From Mycobacterium sp. DL592 (GTDB lineage: Bacteria; Actinomycetota; Actinomycetes; Mycobacteriales; Mycobacteriaceae): a stretch of DNA of 64,000 nucleotides. The notes beneath the pieces are model-generated. The model did no database searches. It had not been told where the DNA came from and was given only the letters and a program-made list of their open reading frames with translations. A program made the position numbers and the translations under genes. The number at the start of each line of letters is the position of its first letter. Within the stretch, counting starts at the first letter, position 1. This document shows, one piece after another, positions 1 through 7,738 of the stretch. The stretch is taken from positions 2,849,301-2,913,300 of the forward strand of contig NZ_CP050192.1 of the NCBI RefSeq assembly GCF_011694515.1, read 5' to 3'.

Positions 1-581
1 ACAAGTCCGGCGCTGAACTACTCGACAAGAAGGTCCACCAGATCGCCAGGCTCGGGGTGGGCCGAACCTTCCAAACCGCCAGCGTCTTCGAACAACTGAC
101 CGTGCTGCAGAACCTCGACATCGCCGCCGGGGCAGGCCGTTCCTGGTGGACCTTGCTGCGCAGGCGCGGGGCAGTCCTGCCGGCGATCGAGGAAGCCCTG
201 GAGACCGTCGGCCTGACCGGGCTGGCCGACCAGCCGGCCGGCGTGCTGGCCCACGGCCAGAAGCAGTGGCTGGAGATCGGCATGCTGCTGGTACAGAACG
301 CCGACGTCCTGCTGCTCGACGAGCCCGTGGCCGGCATGAGCGGCGAGGAGCGCGAGGAGACCGGAAACCTGTTGCGCCGCATCGGTTCCACCCGCACCGT
401 GGTCGTCGTCGAACATGACATGGACTTCATGCGGGCGTTCGCCACGTCGGTGACGGTGCTGGCCCGCGGCCAGGTCATCGCCGAAGGTACGGTCGCCGAA
501 GTCCAGGCCAACCCGAAGGTGCAGGAGGTCTACCTCGGCACCGCCGCGGCCGGGGCCTCCGATTTGGAGAGCGACGAATAA
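1..581 (+). CDS. urtD: Urea ABC transporter ATP-binding protein UrtD (5' truncated by window)
   Basis: This is the C-terminal part of an ABC transporter ATPase; its start lies before the window and its reading frame begins at base 3. It retains the Q-loop region (GRTFQTASVF), an ABC signature in the form used by branched-chain amino acid/urea transporters (LAHGQKQWLEIG), Walker B (LLLDEP) and the switch His (VVVEHDMDF). The divergent signature, the DMDFMR segment and the UrtE-type ATPase directly downstream point to UrtD of the urea importer UrtABCDE, which supplies energy at the inner face of the membrane. Its stop overlaps the next start by one base (TAATG). A branched-chain amino acid LivG is the main alternative, but the pairing fits Urt better. 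Confidence 0.85.
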   Translation, partial: KSGAELLDKKVHQIARLGVGRTFQTASVFEQLTVLQNLDIAAGAGRSWWTLLRRRGAVLPAIEEALETVGLTGLADQPAGVLAHGQKQWLEIGMLLVQNADVLLLDEPVAGMSGEEREETGNLLRRIGSTRTVVVVEHDMDFMRAFATSVTVLARGQVIAEGTVAEVQANPKVQEVYLGTAAAGASDLESDE

Positions 582-1273
582 TGCTGGAACTCATCGATGT
601 TCGTACCGGGTACGGGCGTTCGCAGGTCATCCACGGCGTGAGCGTCGAGGTGCCCTCCGACGGGGTGGCCGCCGTCATGGGTCACAACGGCGCGGGCAAG
701 ACCACCCTGCTGCGCGCCGCGGTGGGTCTGCTCAAATGCTCGGCGGGCAAGGTGATGATCGGCGGTGAGGACGTCACCAAACTGCGTCCCAGCGCGCGGG
801 TGGCCCGCGGCCTGGCCTACGTGCCGCAGGGTCAGCAGTCCTTCGGTCAGCTGACCACCGCCGAGAACCTGCAGGTGGTCGCCGACGGCCGCAGAGGAGG
901 CAAGCAACTCGTCGACGAACAGCTCGACCTGTTCCCCGCGCTCAAGGAGCTGCTGGGCAGGCGCGCCGGTCTGCTCTCCGGCGGCCAGCGCCAGCAGCTG
1001 GCGATCGCCCGCGCCCTGATCACCTCGCCGAAAATCCTGATCCTCGACGAACCCACCGAAGGCATCCAGCCGTCGGTGGTCGCCGAGATCGAGGCCGCCA
1101 TCACCGCACTGACCAGCCGCGGTGATCTCGGTGTCCTGCTGGTCGAACAGCACATCGGCTTCGCGCTGGAGTCGGCCCAGCAGTACTACATTCTGGAGTC
1201 CGGTCGGGTGACCTCCAGCGGTGCCGGCGGGTCTGCGTCGGAGGCCGATGTGCGTGCGGCGATGGCGATCTAG
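581..1273 (+). CDS. urtE: Urea ABC transporter ATP-binding protein UrtE
   Basis: This 230-residue ABC ATPase is complete. It shows Walker A (GHNGAGKTT, near residue 33), the signature LSGGQRQQLAIARAL, Walker B (ILILDEPTEG) and the H-loop (VEQH). The segment ILDEPTEGIQPSVVAEIE is characteristic of the LivF/UrtE family, and the N-terminus (MLELIDVRTGYGRSQVIHGV) is typical of UrtE. It is the second ATPase of the urea importer and is translationally coupled to urtD through a one-base stop/start overlap. It appears to be the last gene of the operon, since the next gene is convergent. Length is normal for the family. Confidence 0.88.
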   Translation: MLELIDVRTGYGRSQVIHGVSVEVPSDGVAAVMGHNGAGKTTLLRAAVGLLKCSAGKVMIGGEDVTKLRPSARVARGLAYVPQGQQSFGQLTTAENLQVVADGRRGGKQLVDEQLDLFPALKELLGRRAGLLSGGQRQQLAIARALITSPKILILDEPTEGIQPSVVAEIEAAITALTSRGDLGVLLVEQHIGFALESAQQYYILESGRVTSSGAGGSASEADVRAAMAI

Positions 1274-1308
1274 GGTCACCAGCCCACCGGCGCTCGGCGC
1301 TGTAAGGC

Positions 1309-1767
1309 TCACCCCGCGTCGAGCAGATGCGTCGTCCCGCCCGGCGCGGAACTCACCGACGCCTTGAGCCGGCCGAACAGATCGATCGCCGACTGGATGC
1401 TCTGGTCGACGACGCTCCCGAAATCGCCACCGGCCGCGGTGCTGAAGCGGCGTGCCGCGACGACCCCGACCAGACGGGGATCCGACGAAGCGAACACCGT
1501 CGCCGTCACCGGCGGGGCAGACGCATTCCACTGCGACGCCAGGGCTGCCACCGTAGCGCGGGCCGCAGCCGGGTAGTAGCGCTCGGCGGTGATACTGATC
1601 TTCACCATGCGCCGGTCGGGGCCGCACGGTTCGAGGTGCACGTGCAGCCTGCCGTGGTAGGCGTTGACGAGGAAGAAGTACTCGTCGTCATGGTGGCCGC
1701 GGAAGTACCGCACCTGCCGGGTGCGCAGGTAACGCTCGATCAGTTCCGCGCCGAACTCGATGGTCAT
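1309..1767 (-). CDS. Conserved hypothetical protein, possibly YbjN-like
   Basis: This is a 152-residue protein without a signal peptide or membrane segment. The N-terminal part alternates strand-like segments (RYFRGHHDDEYFFLV, RLHVHLEPC, MVKISITAERYYP) with helices, which resembles small YbjN/type-III-chaperone-like folds; that is an impression, not an identification. I chose ATG at 1767; a TTG six codons upstream (1785) is possible, and neither has a clear Shine-Dalgarno sequence. It is convergent with urtE and lies downstream of hisS on the same strand. The function is unknown. Confidence 0.6.
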   Translation of the reverse strand: MTIEFGAELIERYLRTRQVRYFRGHHDDEYFFLVNAYHGRLHVHLEPCGPDRRMVKISITAERYYPAAARATVAALASQWNASAPPVTATVFASSDPRLVGVVAARRFSTAAGGDFGSVVDQSIQSAIDLFGRLKASVSSAPGGTTHLLDAG

Positions 1768-1868
1768 ATCCAGCAAACGCGTCAAAGACCGGGCACAGTT
1801 CCCGTCAACACCGTGGTAGAGCCAAGAATCTGGTGAGAATTCGGTAAGTCGCGCACTGCGCGCAGCGA

Positions 1869-3128
1869 CTAGGTCAGCTTCGCGAGAATCTCGGCGATCA
1901 CCGAGTCGACCGCCACGTCGACCTGTTCGCCGTTCGACAGGTCCTTGATGCCGACGGTGCCGGCCTCAATGTCACGGTCCCCCGCGACCAGCGCGAGGCG
2001 GGCACCCGAGCGGTCCGCCGCCCGCATCGCGCCCTTGATGCCGCGGTCGCCGTAGGCCAGATCGACCCGCACACCCGAGGCTCGAAGCCTGGCCGCGATC
2101 GTCGCCAGCGCCAGCTTGGCCTGCTCCCCCAGCGGAACACCGAAGACCTCGCAGCGGCTGGTGTTGCCCACCGTTTTTCCTTCGGCCCGCAGCGCCAGCA
2201 CCGTGCGGTCGACACCCAGCCCGAAGCCGATCCCGGACAGGTCCTGGCCGCCGAGCTGACGCATCAGCCCGTCGTAGCGGCCACCGCCGCCGATCCCGGA
2301 CTGTGCACCCAGACCGTCGTGCACGAACTCGAACGTGGTCTTGGTGTAGTAGTCCAGCCCGCGCACCATCCGCGGGTTGATCACATAGGGCACCCCGAGT
2401 GCGTCGAGGTGGGCCAGCACCGTCTCGAAATGAGCTTTGGCGACATCGGAGAGGTGGTCGAGCATCACCGGAGCAGCAGCCGTCATCTCCTTCACGTGCG
2501 GGCGCTTGTCGTCGAGCACCCGCAGCGGGTTGATCTCGGCGCGACGGCGGGTGTCCTCGTCGAGATCCAGTCCGAACAGGAACTCCTGCAGCAGCTCGCG
2601 GTATTGCGGGCGGCAGGTGTCGTCACCCAGCGAGGTGATTTCGAGCCGGAAGCCGTCCAGGCCGAGCGAGCGGAAGCCGGCGTCGGCGATCGCGATCACC
2701 TCGGCGTCCAGGCCGGGGTCGTCGACCCCGATCGCTTCGATACCGACCTGCTGCAGCTGGCGGTAGCGGCCGGCCTGCGGGCGTTCGTAGCGGAAGAACG
2801 GCCCGGCGTAGCAGAGCTTGACCGGCAGCGCGCCGCGGTCCAGGCCGTGCTCGATCACCGCGCGCATGACGCCGGCGGTGCCCTCCGGGCGCAGCGTCAC
2901 CGACCGTTCGCCGCGGTCGGCGAAGGTGTACATCTCCTTGGACACCACGTCGGTGGACTCACCCACCCCGCGGGCGAACAGCGCGGTGTCCTCGAAGATC
3001 GGCAGCTCGATATCGCCGTAGCCGGCGCGCCGCGCCGCGCTCAGCAAGCCGTCGCGGACCGCGACGAACTCGGCGGATTCCGGCGGCAGGTAATCGGGGA
3101 CACCCTTGGGTGCCTGGAATTCGCTCAC
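1869..3128 (-). CDS. hisS: Histidyl-tRNA synthetase
   Basis: This 419-residue class II aminoacyl-tRNA synthetase charges tRNA-His in the cytoplasm. The N-terminus ([15 protein letters not shown]) is diagnostic. Motif 2 is seen as [19 protein letters not shown]. The HisRS-specific active-site stretches are [15 protein letters not shown] and [13 protein letters not shown], followed by the motif 3 arginine segment [15 protein letters not shown]-terminal anticodon-binding domain follows. The start is GTG at 3128, which forms a GTGA overlap with the stop of the upstream metallo-hydrolase, so the two are translationally coupled. The gene pair is conserved in mycobacteria (Rv2580c/Rv2581c). Confidence 0.97.
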   Translation of the reverse strand: MSEFQAPKGVPDYLPPESAEFVAVRDGLLSAARRAGYGDIELPIFEDTALFARGVGESTDVVSKEMYTFADRGERSVTLRPEGTAGVMRAVIEHGLDRGALPVKLCYAGPFFRYERPQAGRYRQLQQVGIEAIGVDDPGLDAEVIAIADAGFRSLGLDGFRLEITSLGDDTCRPQYRELLQEFLFGLDLDEDTRRRAEINPLRVLDDKRPHVKEMTAAAPVMLDHLSDVAKAHFETVLAHLDALGVPYVINPRMVRGLDYYTKTTFEFVHDGLGAQSGIGGGGRYDGLMRQLGGQDLSGIGFGLGVDRTVLALRAEGKTVGNTSRCEVFGVPLGEQAKLALATIAARLRASGVRVDLAYGDRGIKGAMRAADRSGARLALVAGDRDIEAGTVGIKDLSNGEQVDVAVDSVIAEILAKLT

Positions 3129-3814
3129 AGAGTCAGACCTTCGAGGAACGGGTTGGTGCGGCGCTCGAGACCGATGGTGGTCGATTCACCGTGCCCTGGA
3201 AACACCAGGGTGTCGTCGTCGAGCACCAGCAGTTTGTCGACGATGGAACCCAGCAGGGCGTTGCCGCTGCCGCCGGGCAGGTCGGTGCGCCCGACCGACT
3301 GCTTGAACAACGTATCCCCGGTGAAGGCCATGCTCATCCCTGGGTCGCTGCGCTCCTGCCCGCCGGAGTCGTCCACCCGGAACACCACCGACCCGCGGGT
3401 GTGCCCCGGCGTGTGGTCGACGGTGACGCTGAGCCCGGCGAAGTCGAGCACCTCGCCATCGCGGTCGAGTTCGACCACCTGCTTGGGCTCGCGGAACAAC
3501 GCGCCGAGCGCGACCTGGCCCAGCCGAGGACCGAGACCGCGAATCGGGTCGGCCAGCATGTGCCGATCCTCGGGATGGATGAACGCCGGGCAGCCGAACG
3601 TGTCGGCCACCTTCTGCGCCGACCAGATGTGGTCGATGTGGCCGTGGGTCAACAACACCGCCGCCGGCGTGAGCCGGTTCTCGTCGAGGATGCGCCGCAA
3701 CGTTCCCATCGCGCGCTGACCGGGGTCGACGACGATGGCGTCCGACCCCTTGCGCGGGGCCAGCACGTAGCAGTTACACGCCAACATGCCGGCCGGGAAC
3801 CCGGTGAGCAACAC
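3125..3814 (-). CDS. MBL-fold metallo-hydrolase (glyoxalase II-like, Rv2581c homologue)
   Basis: This 229-residue metallo-beta-lactamase-fold enzyme has the metal-binding motif THGHIDH, downstream His in DHTPGHTRG, an Asp in FTGDTLF and a final His in FPGHGEST. Such proteins hydrolyse thioesters such as S-lactoylglutathione; in mycobacteria, which use mycothiol, the true substrate is uncertain. The reading frame is open further upstream, but I start at GTG 3814 (protein begins [20 protein letters not shown]). A GGGAG ribosome site lies 10 bases before it, and this matches the mycobacterial family N-terminus. It is coupled to hisS by a 4-base overlap. Confidence 0.88.
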   Translation of the reverse strand: MLLTGFPAGMLACNCYVLAPRKGSDAIVVDPGQRAMGTLRRILDENRLTPAAVLLTHGHIDHIWSAQKVADTFGCPAFIHPEDRHMLADPIRGLGPRLGQVALGALFREPKQVVELDRDGEVLDFAGLSVTVDHTPGHTRGSVVFRVDDSGGQERSDPGMSMAFTGDTLFKQSVGRTDLPGGSGNALLGSIVDKLLVLDDDTLVFPGHGESTTIGLERRTNPFLEGLTL

Positions 3815-3929
3815 GTCATCCAGTCTCCCATCCTGGAGTTCCTGAGGGTCGCGCCCCCTCGCCTCAGGATTAGCTGGCACACTCGGTGCCGACTCAACCA
3901 GACTCACTGCACGACGGAGGCTCACGGCG

Positions 3930-4826
3930 GTGCCCACCAACGAACAGCGACGCGCAACGGCCAAGCGCAAACTCGAGCGGCAGCTGGAACGCCGGGAACA
4001 ACAGGCCAAGCGACGCCGGCTGCTGGCCATCATCGGCGGAATCGTGGCGGTTGCCGCGGCTGTGGCGTTGGTCGTCACCTTCGTCCTGACCGACAAGGAC
4101 AAGAAGGGCAACGACACCAGCACCGCTGCCTCGTCGGCGCCCCCGAGTCCGGGAGCGCCGTCCGCTGCGACCCCGCTGGTTCGCGGCGGCGCCGATCAGC
4201 TTCCGGCCTTCAAGGCACCCGCCGACCTCGGCGCCAACTGCCAGTACCCGGCCGCGGGCCCGGCCAGTAAACCGGTCGAACCGCCGAAGTCCGGCCAGGT
4301 TCCCACCGACCCGGCCACGATCAGCGTCAGCATGGCCACCAACCAGGGCAACATCGGCCTGGTCCTGAACAACGGCGAGGCGACGTGCACCGTCAACAGC
4401 TTCGTCAGCCTGGCCCAGAAGGGGTTCTTCAACGACACCCCCTGCCACCGCCTGACGACCTCGCCGTCGCTGGCCGTGCTGCAGTGCGGTGACCCGAGTG
4501 GCAGCGGGTCAGGCGGGCCGGGCTACGAGTTCGCCAACGAGTACCCGACCAATCAGTACGCCAAGGACGACCCGGCGTTGCAGAAGCCGGTGCTCTACCC
4601 GCGCGGGTCGCTGGCTATGGCCAACGCCGGCCCGAACACCAACGGCAGCCAGTTCTTCCTGGTCTACAAGGACTCGCAGCTCCCCCCGAACTACACCGTG
4701 TTCGGCACGATCGACGCGACCGGGCTGGCGACGCTCGACAAGATCGCCGCCGAAGGCGTGGCGGGCGGCGGCCAGGACGGCAAGCCGAAGGCCGACGTCC
4801 AGATCAAGTCGGTGCTGCTCGATTAG
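3930..4826 (+). CDS. ppiB: Membrane-anchored cyclophilin-type peptidyl-prolyl isomerase PpiB
   Basis: This 298-residue protein has a basic, coiled-coil-prone N-terminus (about residues 5-33), one transmembrane helix (about 34-55), a Pro/Ala/Ser linker and a cyclophilin domain (about 125-298) that would sit outside the membrane. Catalytic features present are the Arg in CHRL, the Gln in VLQCGDP, and SQFF. The usual Trp and His near the C-terminus are replaced (PPNYTVFG instead of a GKHVVFG-like sequence). Four cysteines (GANC, ATCTVN, PCHRL, LQCGD) are shared with the next gene, consistent with disulfides in an exported domain. GTG start. It corresponds to Rv2582 and is followed at once by a paralogue. 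Confidence 0.9.
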   Translation: MPTNEQRRATAKRKLERQLERREQQAKRRRLLAIIGGIVAVAAAVALVVTFVLTDKDKKGNDTSTAASSAPPSPGAPSAATPLVRGGADQLPAFKAPADLGANCQYPAAGPASKPVEPPKSGQVPTDPATISVSMATNQGNIGLVLNNGEATCTVNSFVSLAQKGFFNDTPCHRLTTSPSLAVLQCGDPSGSGSGGPGYEFANEYPTNQYAKDDPALQKPVLYPRGSLAMANAGPNTNGSQFFLVYKDSQLPPNYTVFGTIDATGLATLDKIAAEGVAGGGQDGKPKADVQIKSVLLD

Positions 4827-4832
4827 GCAGGG

Positions 4833-5849
4833 ATGACACAGCCGCCGTACTACCCTCCGCCACCGCCGCCGGGCGCACCGCCGCCCTACGGTCCTGGACC
4901 TGGGCCTTACCCGTATCCGGCGCCGCCGACCACCAACGGGATGGCGATCGCATCGCTGGTCTGTGCGTTCCTCTTCGCCCCGTTGGGCATCGTGTTCGGC
5001 CACATCTCGCTGTCCCAGATCAAGCGGACCGGTGAGGAAGGCCGCGGTCTCGCGATCGCCGGGCTCGTGATCAGCTACCTGGTGACGGTGGTGACGATCG
5101 TGGCGGTGATCGCCGGCATCGCACTGTTCGGGTGGATGGCCACCGTGCTGCGCGACGAGGCCGCCCGCAACGGCGGCGCCGGGATCCCGCGCAGCGCACC
5201 CGGGCCCGGCGGCGACCAGCTGCCACCGTTCAAGCCGCCGGCTGGCCTGGGCGCCAACTGCACCTACCCTGCGACGGTCACCCCGGCGGACAAGGCGGTC
5301 AAGCCGCCGCGGTCCGGCAAGGTGCCGACCGTCCCGGCCACAGTGAACGCGACGATGACCACCAACGCGGGCACTATCGGCCTGACCCTGGACAACGCCA
5401 AGGCGCCGTGCACCGTCAACAGCTTCGTCAGCCTGGCCCAGCAGGGCTACTTCGACGGCACCCCGTGCCATCGGCTGACCGCCTCAGCGTCGCTGGCAGT
5501 ACTGCAGTGCGGCGACCCGACCGGCACCGGCCAGGGCGGGCCCGGCTACCGCTTCGCCAACGAGTACCCGACCAACCAGTACCGTCCATTCGACCCGGCT
5601 CTGCAACAGGCCATCGAATATCCGCGCGGCACACTGGCAATGGCCAACGCCGGGCCGGATTCCAACGGCAGCCAGTTCTTCATCGTGTACCGGGATTCGC
5701 TGTTGCCGCCGACGTATACGGTGTTCGGCCGGGTCGACGAGACCGGGCTGGCGACGGTGGACGCGATCGCCGGCGAGGGTATCGTCGGCGATCCCGAGGA
5801 CGGGCGACCGAAGAACAAGGTGGTCGTCGCTTCGGTCCGGCTGGACTGA
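4833..5849 (+). CDS. Second membrane-anchored cyclophilin with DUF4190-type N-terminus
   Basis: This 338-residue paralogue of the preceding gene starts six bases after its stop. Residues 1-32 are a Pro/Tyr/Gly-rich cytoplasmic tail. Residues about 35-110 are two membrane helices in a DUF4190-like arrangement (NGMAIASLVCAFLFAP, then GRGLAIAGLVISYLV). Residues about 165-338 are a cyclophilin domain closely matching that of PpiB, with the same four cysteines, the CHRL Arg, SQFF, and the Tyr (TYTVFG) in place of the canonical His. Its location immediately downstream suggests tandem duplication of the catalytic domain combined with a different membrane module. The role is presumed folding of secreted proteins. 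Confidence 0.87.
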   Translation: MTQPPYYPPPPPPGAPPPYGPGPGPYPYPAPPTTNGMAIASLVCAFLFAPLGIVFGHISLSQIKRTGEEGRGLAIAGLVISYLVTVVTIVAVIAGIALFGWMATVLRDEAARNGGAGIPRSAPGPGGDQLPPFKPPAGLGANCTYPATVTPADKAVKPPRSGKVPTVPATVNATMTTNAGTIGLTLDNAKAPCTVNSFVSLAQQGYFDGTPCHRLTASASLAVLQCGDPTGTGQGGPGYRFANEYPTNQYRPFDPALQQAIEYPRGTLAMANAGPDSNGSQFFIVYRDSLLPPTYTVFGRVDETGLATVDAIAGEGIVGDPEDGRPKNKVVVASVRLD

Positions 5850-5856
5850 TCCGGCG

Positions 5857-6735
5857 CTATCGGTCCCGCGCGGGTATCCCGAGGATGGCCGCGGCCTGAT
5901 CGGGGGTGGCCACCGGACGGCCGGCCTGCGCGCACAACTCGACAGCCTCGGTGATCAGTTCGACGTTGGTCGGGGTGCGGTCGCCGCCGTAGAACTCCAG
6001 CCCGACATGCAGGTGCCCGCCGCGCTCGAGGGCGAGCGTGGCGACGCGGTTGGCGCACAGGTCACCGCCGACCACCGAGACCGCCCACGGAATGTCGCAT
6101 CCCTCAAGCATTTCCATGTAGGCCTCGAACGCCCGCTCGGTGGGCGGCAGGCCGAAGGGTGCGCCGAGATATCCCCGGTCAGTGGAGAAGTACAACTTGA
6201 TCATGGCGCCCCTCGGCAGCCGGCCGGCCCGCCACCAGGCCAGCGCGGCGCGCAGGAATCCGGGTTCGTAAATCGCCAGGCTCGGGCCGACGTTGGTGGC
6301 GTGGCAGATGTCGAAGGCGTGGGCGACCGTGTCGAAGGAGTTGCGGTAGATCATCGAACCGGCAGGCAGTCCTTCGGCGTTGGTGTAGCCGAGGTTGACC
6401 GACCCGGGATCGGTCACACCCAGGCGCATCCCGCGGGCCGCCAGCGGGACGAGGTGCTCGTAGGACGGCGAGTACGTCTCGTCGAGATGAATTGTCGGAT
6501 ACAGCAACGCATCCGGACGCTGCGTGAGGATCGGCTGCCACGCTTCGACATAGCGGTCGGCAGCCTCGTCCACACCGATCCCGACCCGGTCGATGTGGTT
6601 GTGGATGATCGAGGCGCCCGCCTGCATGCACGCCAAGGCGTCGGCGACGATCTCGGGTGGCTCGACGGGCACATTCGGGTTGGTCTTCTTCGTGGTGACG
6701 CCGTTGATGGCGCATTCGATGATGACCGGTTCCAT
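5857..6735 (-). CDS. BKACE-family (3-keto-5-aminohexanoate cleavage, DUF849) enzyme
   Basis: This 292-residue TIM-barrel protein of the beta-keto acid cleavage enzyme family condenses acetyl-CoA with a beta-keto acid and splits it into a CoA ester and acetoacetate. The zinc-binding His pair is in SIIHNHID (about residues 43-50) and the C-terminal metal region is HLHVGLEFYGG. The N-terminus EPVIIECAINGVTTK is typical. ATG at 6735 is preceded by GGAGAGGAG at a slightly short spacing. The physiological substrate cannot be read from the sequence; the adjacent genes (cyclophilin, SDR) give no pathway. Confidence 0.85.
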   Translation of the reverse strand: MEPVIIECAINGVTTKKTNPNVPVEPPEIVADALACMQAGASIIHNHIDRVGIGVDEAADRYVEAWQPILTQRPDALLYPTIHLDETYSPSYEHLVPLAARGMRLGVTDPGSVNLGYTNAEGLPAGSMIYRNSFDTVAHAFDICHATNVGPSLAIYEPGFLRAALAWWRAGRLPRGAMIKLYFSTDRGYLGAPFGLPPTERAFEAYMEMLEGCDIPWAVSVVGGDLCANRVATLALERGGHLHVGLEFYGGDRTPTNVELITEAVELCAQAGRPVATPDQAAAILGIPARDR

Positions 6736-6964
6736 GTGCGCTCCTCTCCTACCGGCAGGCTATCCGGCGAGCGGTCCCAAACTCGCATAGCGGGGCCCGG
6801 ATTCGTGCGATTTTCAGGCTGCTCGCGCGCCGGACGTCAGCTGTGGAAGGCGCCGGCCTGCCCCTTGGCGGTCGGCGGGGCGTCGATCGTCGGGACTGTT
6901 CGCCATGACCGCGGATTCGCCGGGGAAACCGGCGGAGTCACGGGATCGACCGCCGCGACGGCGC
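6736..6964. other. Intergenic region carrying a degenerate copy of a hairpin element
   Basis: This 229-base gap separates the SDR stop from the BKACE start, both on the minus strand. No convincing gene is seen. It carries the hairpin annotated at 6767-6826 and otherwise no recognised signal. Confidence 0.6.
6767..6826. repeat. Hairpin element, copy A (22-nt arms, 16-nt loop)
   Basis: The arm at 6767-6788 (GCGAGCGGTCCC then AAACTCGCAT) pairs with the arm at 6805-6826 (GTGCGATTTT then CAGGCTGCTCGC) across exactly 16 bases. Sixteen Watson-Crick pairs, three G-T wobbles and three mismatches can form. The right arm shares GTGCGATTTT, a CTG and the terminal TCGC with copy B at 19617-19676, which has the same arm and loop lengths. 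It lies between two minus-strand genes and may act as a terminator of the SDR transcript or be a dispersed small repeat. Confidence 0.6.
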
Positions 6965-7738
6965 TCAGTTCCGGCCGCCCATCAGCCGCCCCGTCACCGT
7001 GATCAGTAGCCGCCGCGGCACCAGCCTGGTGAGCAGGTGCGCGGTGACGGCGTTGCTCAGCCCGTCGACGAAACTCGGCTTGCCGCCTCCGAGTTCGCGG
7101 ATGGTGCGCTCGACGACCTGGTGCGCCGAACGCTTCTTGCCCAGCGCCGCCGATTCGCCTGCGATGTCGAAGAATTCGGTGTCAGTCGCACCGGGGCACA
7201 CCGCGAGCACACGGATGCCGTGCGGCTTCTCCTCGGCCCACAGCGCCTCGCTGAACGACAGCACGAACGCCTTGGTCGCCCCGTAGACCGCCATGTGCGG
7301 CACCGGCTGAAAGCCGGCCGTGGAGGCGATGTTCACGATCGTGCCGCGGCCCCGTGACCGCATCCCGGGCAGGTAGCGCGCCGTCAGGTCGACCAGCGTG
7401 GCGCAGTTGAGCTGGATCTCGTCGGCCAGCCGCTGCGGGTCGGCGTCGACGACATCGCCGTGCGTGCCGAACCCGGCGTTGTTGACCAGCACGTCGACCG
7501 TGATGCCCGCCGCCTCGGTGGCCGAGACCAGCTCGGCGCCCGCGCCCGGCACGGCCAGGTCGCGGGCGAAGACGGTGACGGTTACGTGGTGCGCCGCGCG
7601 CAGCTCGGCCGCCAGCGCTTCCAGTGCATCCTGGCGGCGGGCGACCAGCACCAGGTCATCCCCGCGTGCGGCGAATGCCCGCGCGTACTCGGCGCCGAGC
7701 CCAGCCGAAGCCCCGGTGATCAGTGTCGCCATCGTCAC
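6965..7738 (-). CDS. Short-chain dehydrogenase/reductase
   Basis: This 257-residue Rossmann-fold oxidoreductase has the cofactor motif TGASAGLG (residues 8-15), the NNAG motif (LVNNAGFG), a catalytic Ser in [10 protein letters not shown] and the YxxxK pair in YGATKAF. An Arg-rich motif after the second strand (VARRQDAL) suggests NADP(H) preference. It belongs to the classical DltE/YqjQ-like SDRs with a C-terminal hydrophobic extension. The GTG at 7738 overlaps the relA stop (GTGA); an ATG two codons later is an alternative start. The substrate is unknown. Confidence 0.85.
   Translation of the reverse strand: MTMATLITGASAGLGAEYARAFAARGDDLVLVARRQDALEALAAELRAAHHVTVTVFARDLAVPGAGAELVSATEAAGITVDVLVNNAGFGTHGDVVDADPQRLADEIQLNCATLVDLTARYLPGMRSRGRGTIVNIASTAGFQPVPHMAVYGATKAFVLSFSEALWAEEKPHGIRVLAVCPGATDTEFFDIAGESAALGKKRSAHQVVERTIRELGGGKPSFVDGLSNAVTAHLLTRLVPRRLLITVTGRLMGGRN

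Noticed and set aside
2319..3719. A 466-codon plus-strand frame crossing hisS and the MBL hydrolase
   Set aside because: It is antisense to two well-supported genes and consists of low-information Arg/Val/Gly-rich sequence.
3876..3890. GGCAC-ACTCG-GTGCC inverted repeat upstream of ppiB, considered as a CIRCE heat-shock element
   Set aside because: It does not match the TTAGCACTC-N9-GAGTGCTAA pattern in arm sequence or spacing.
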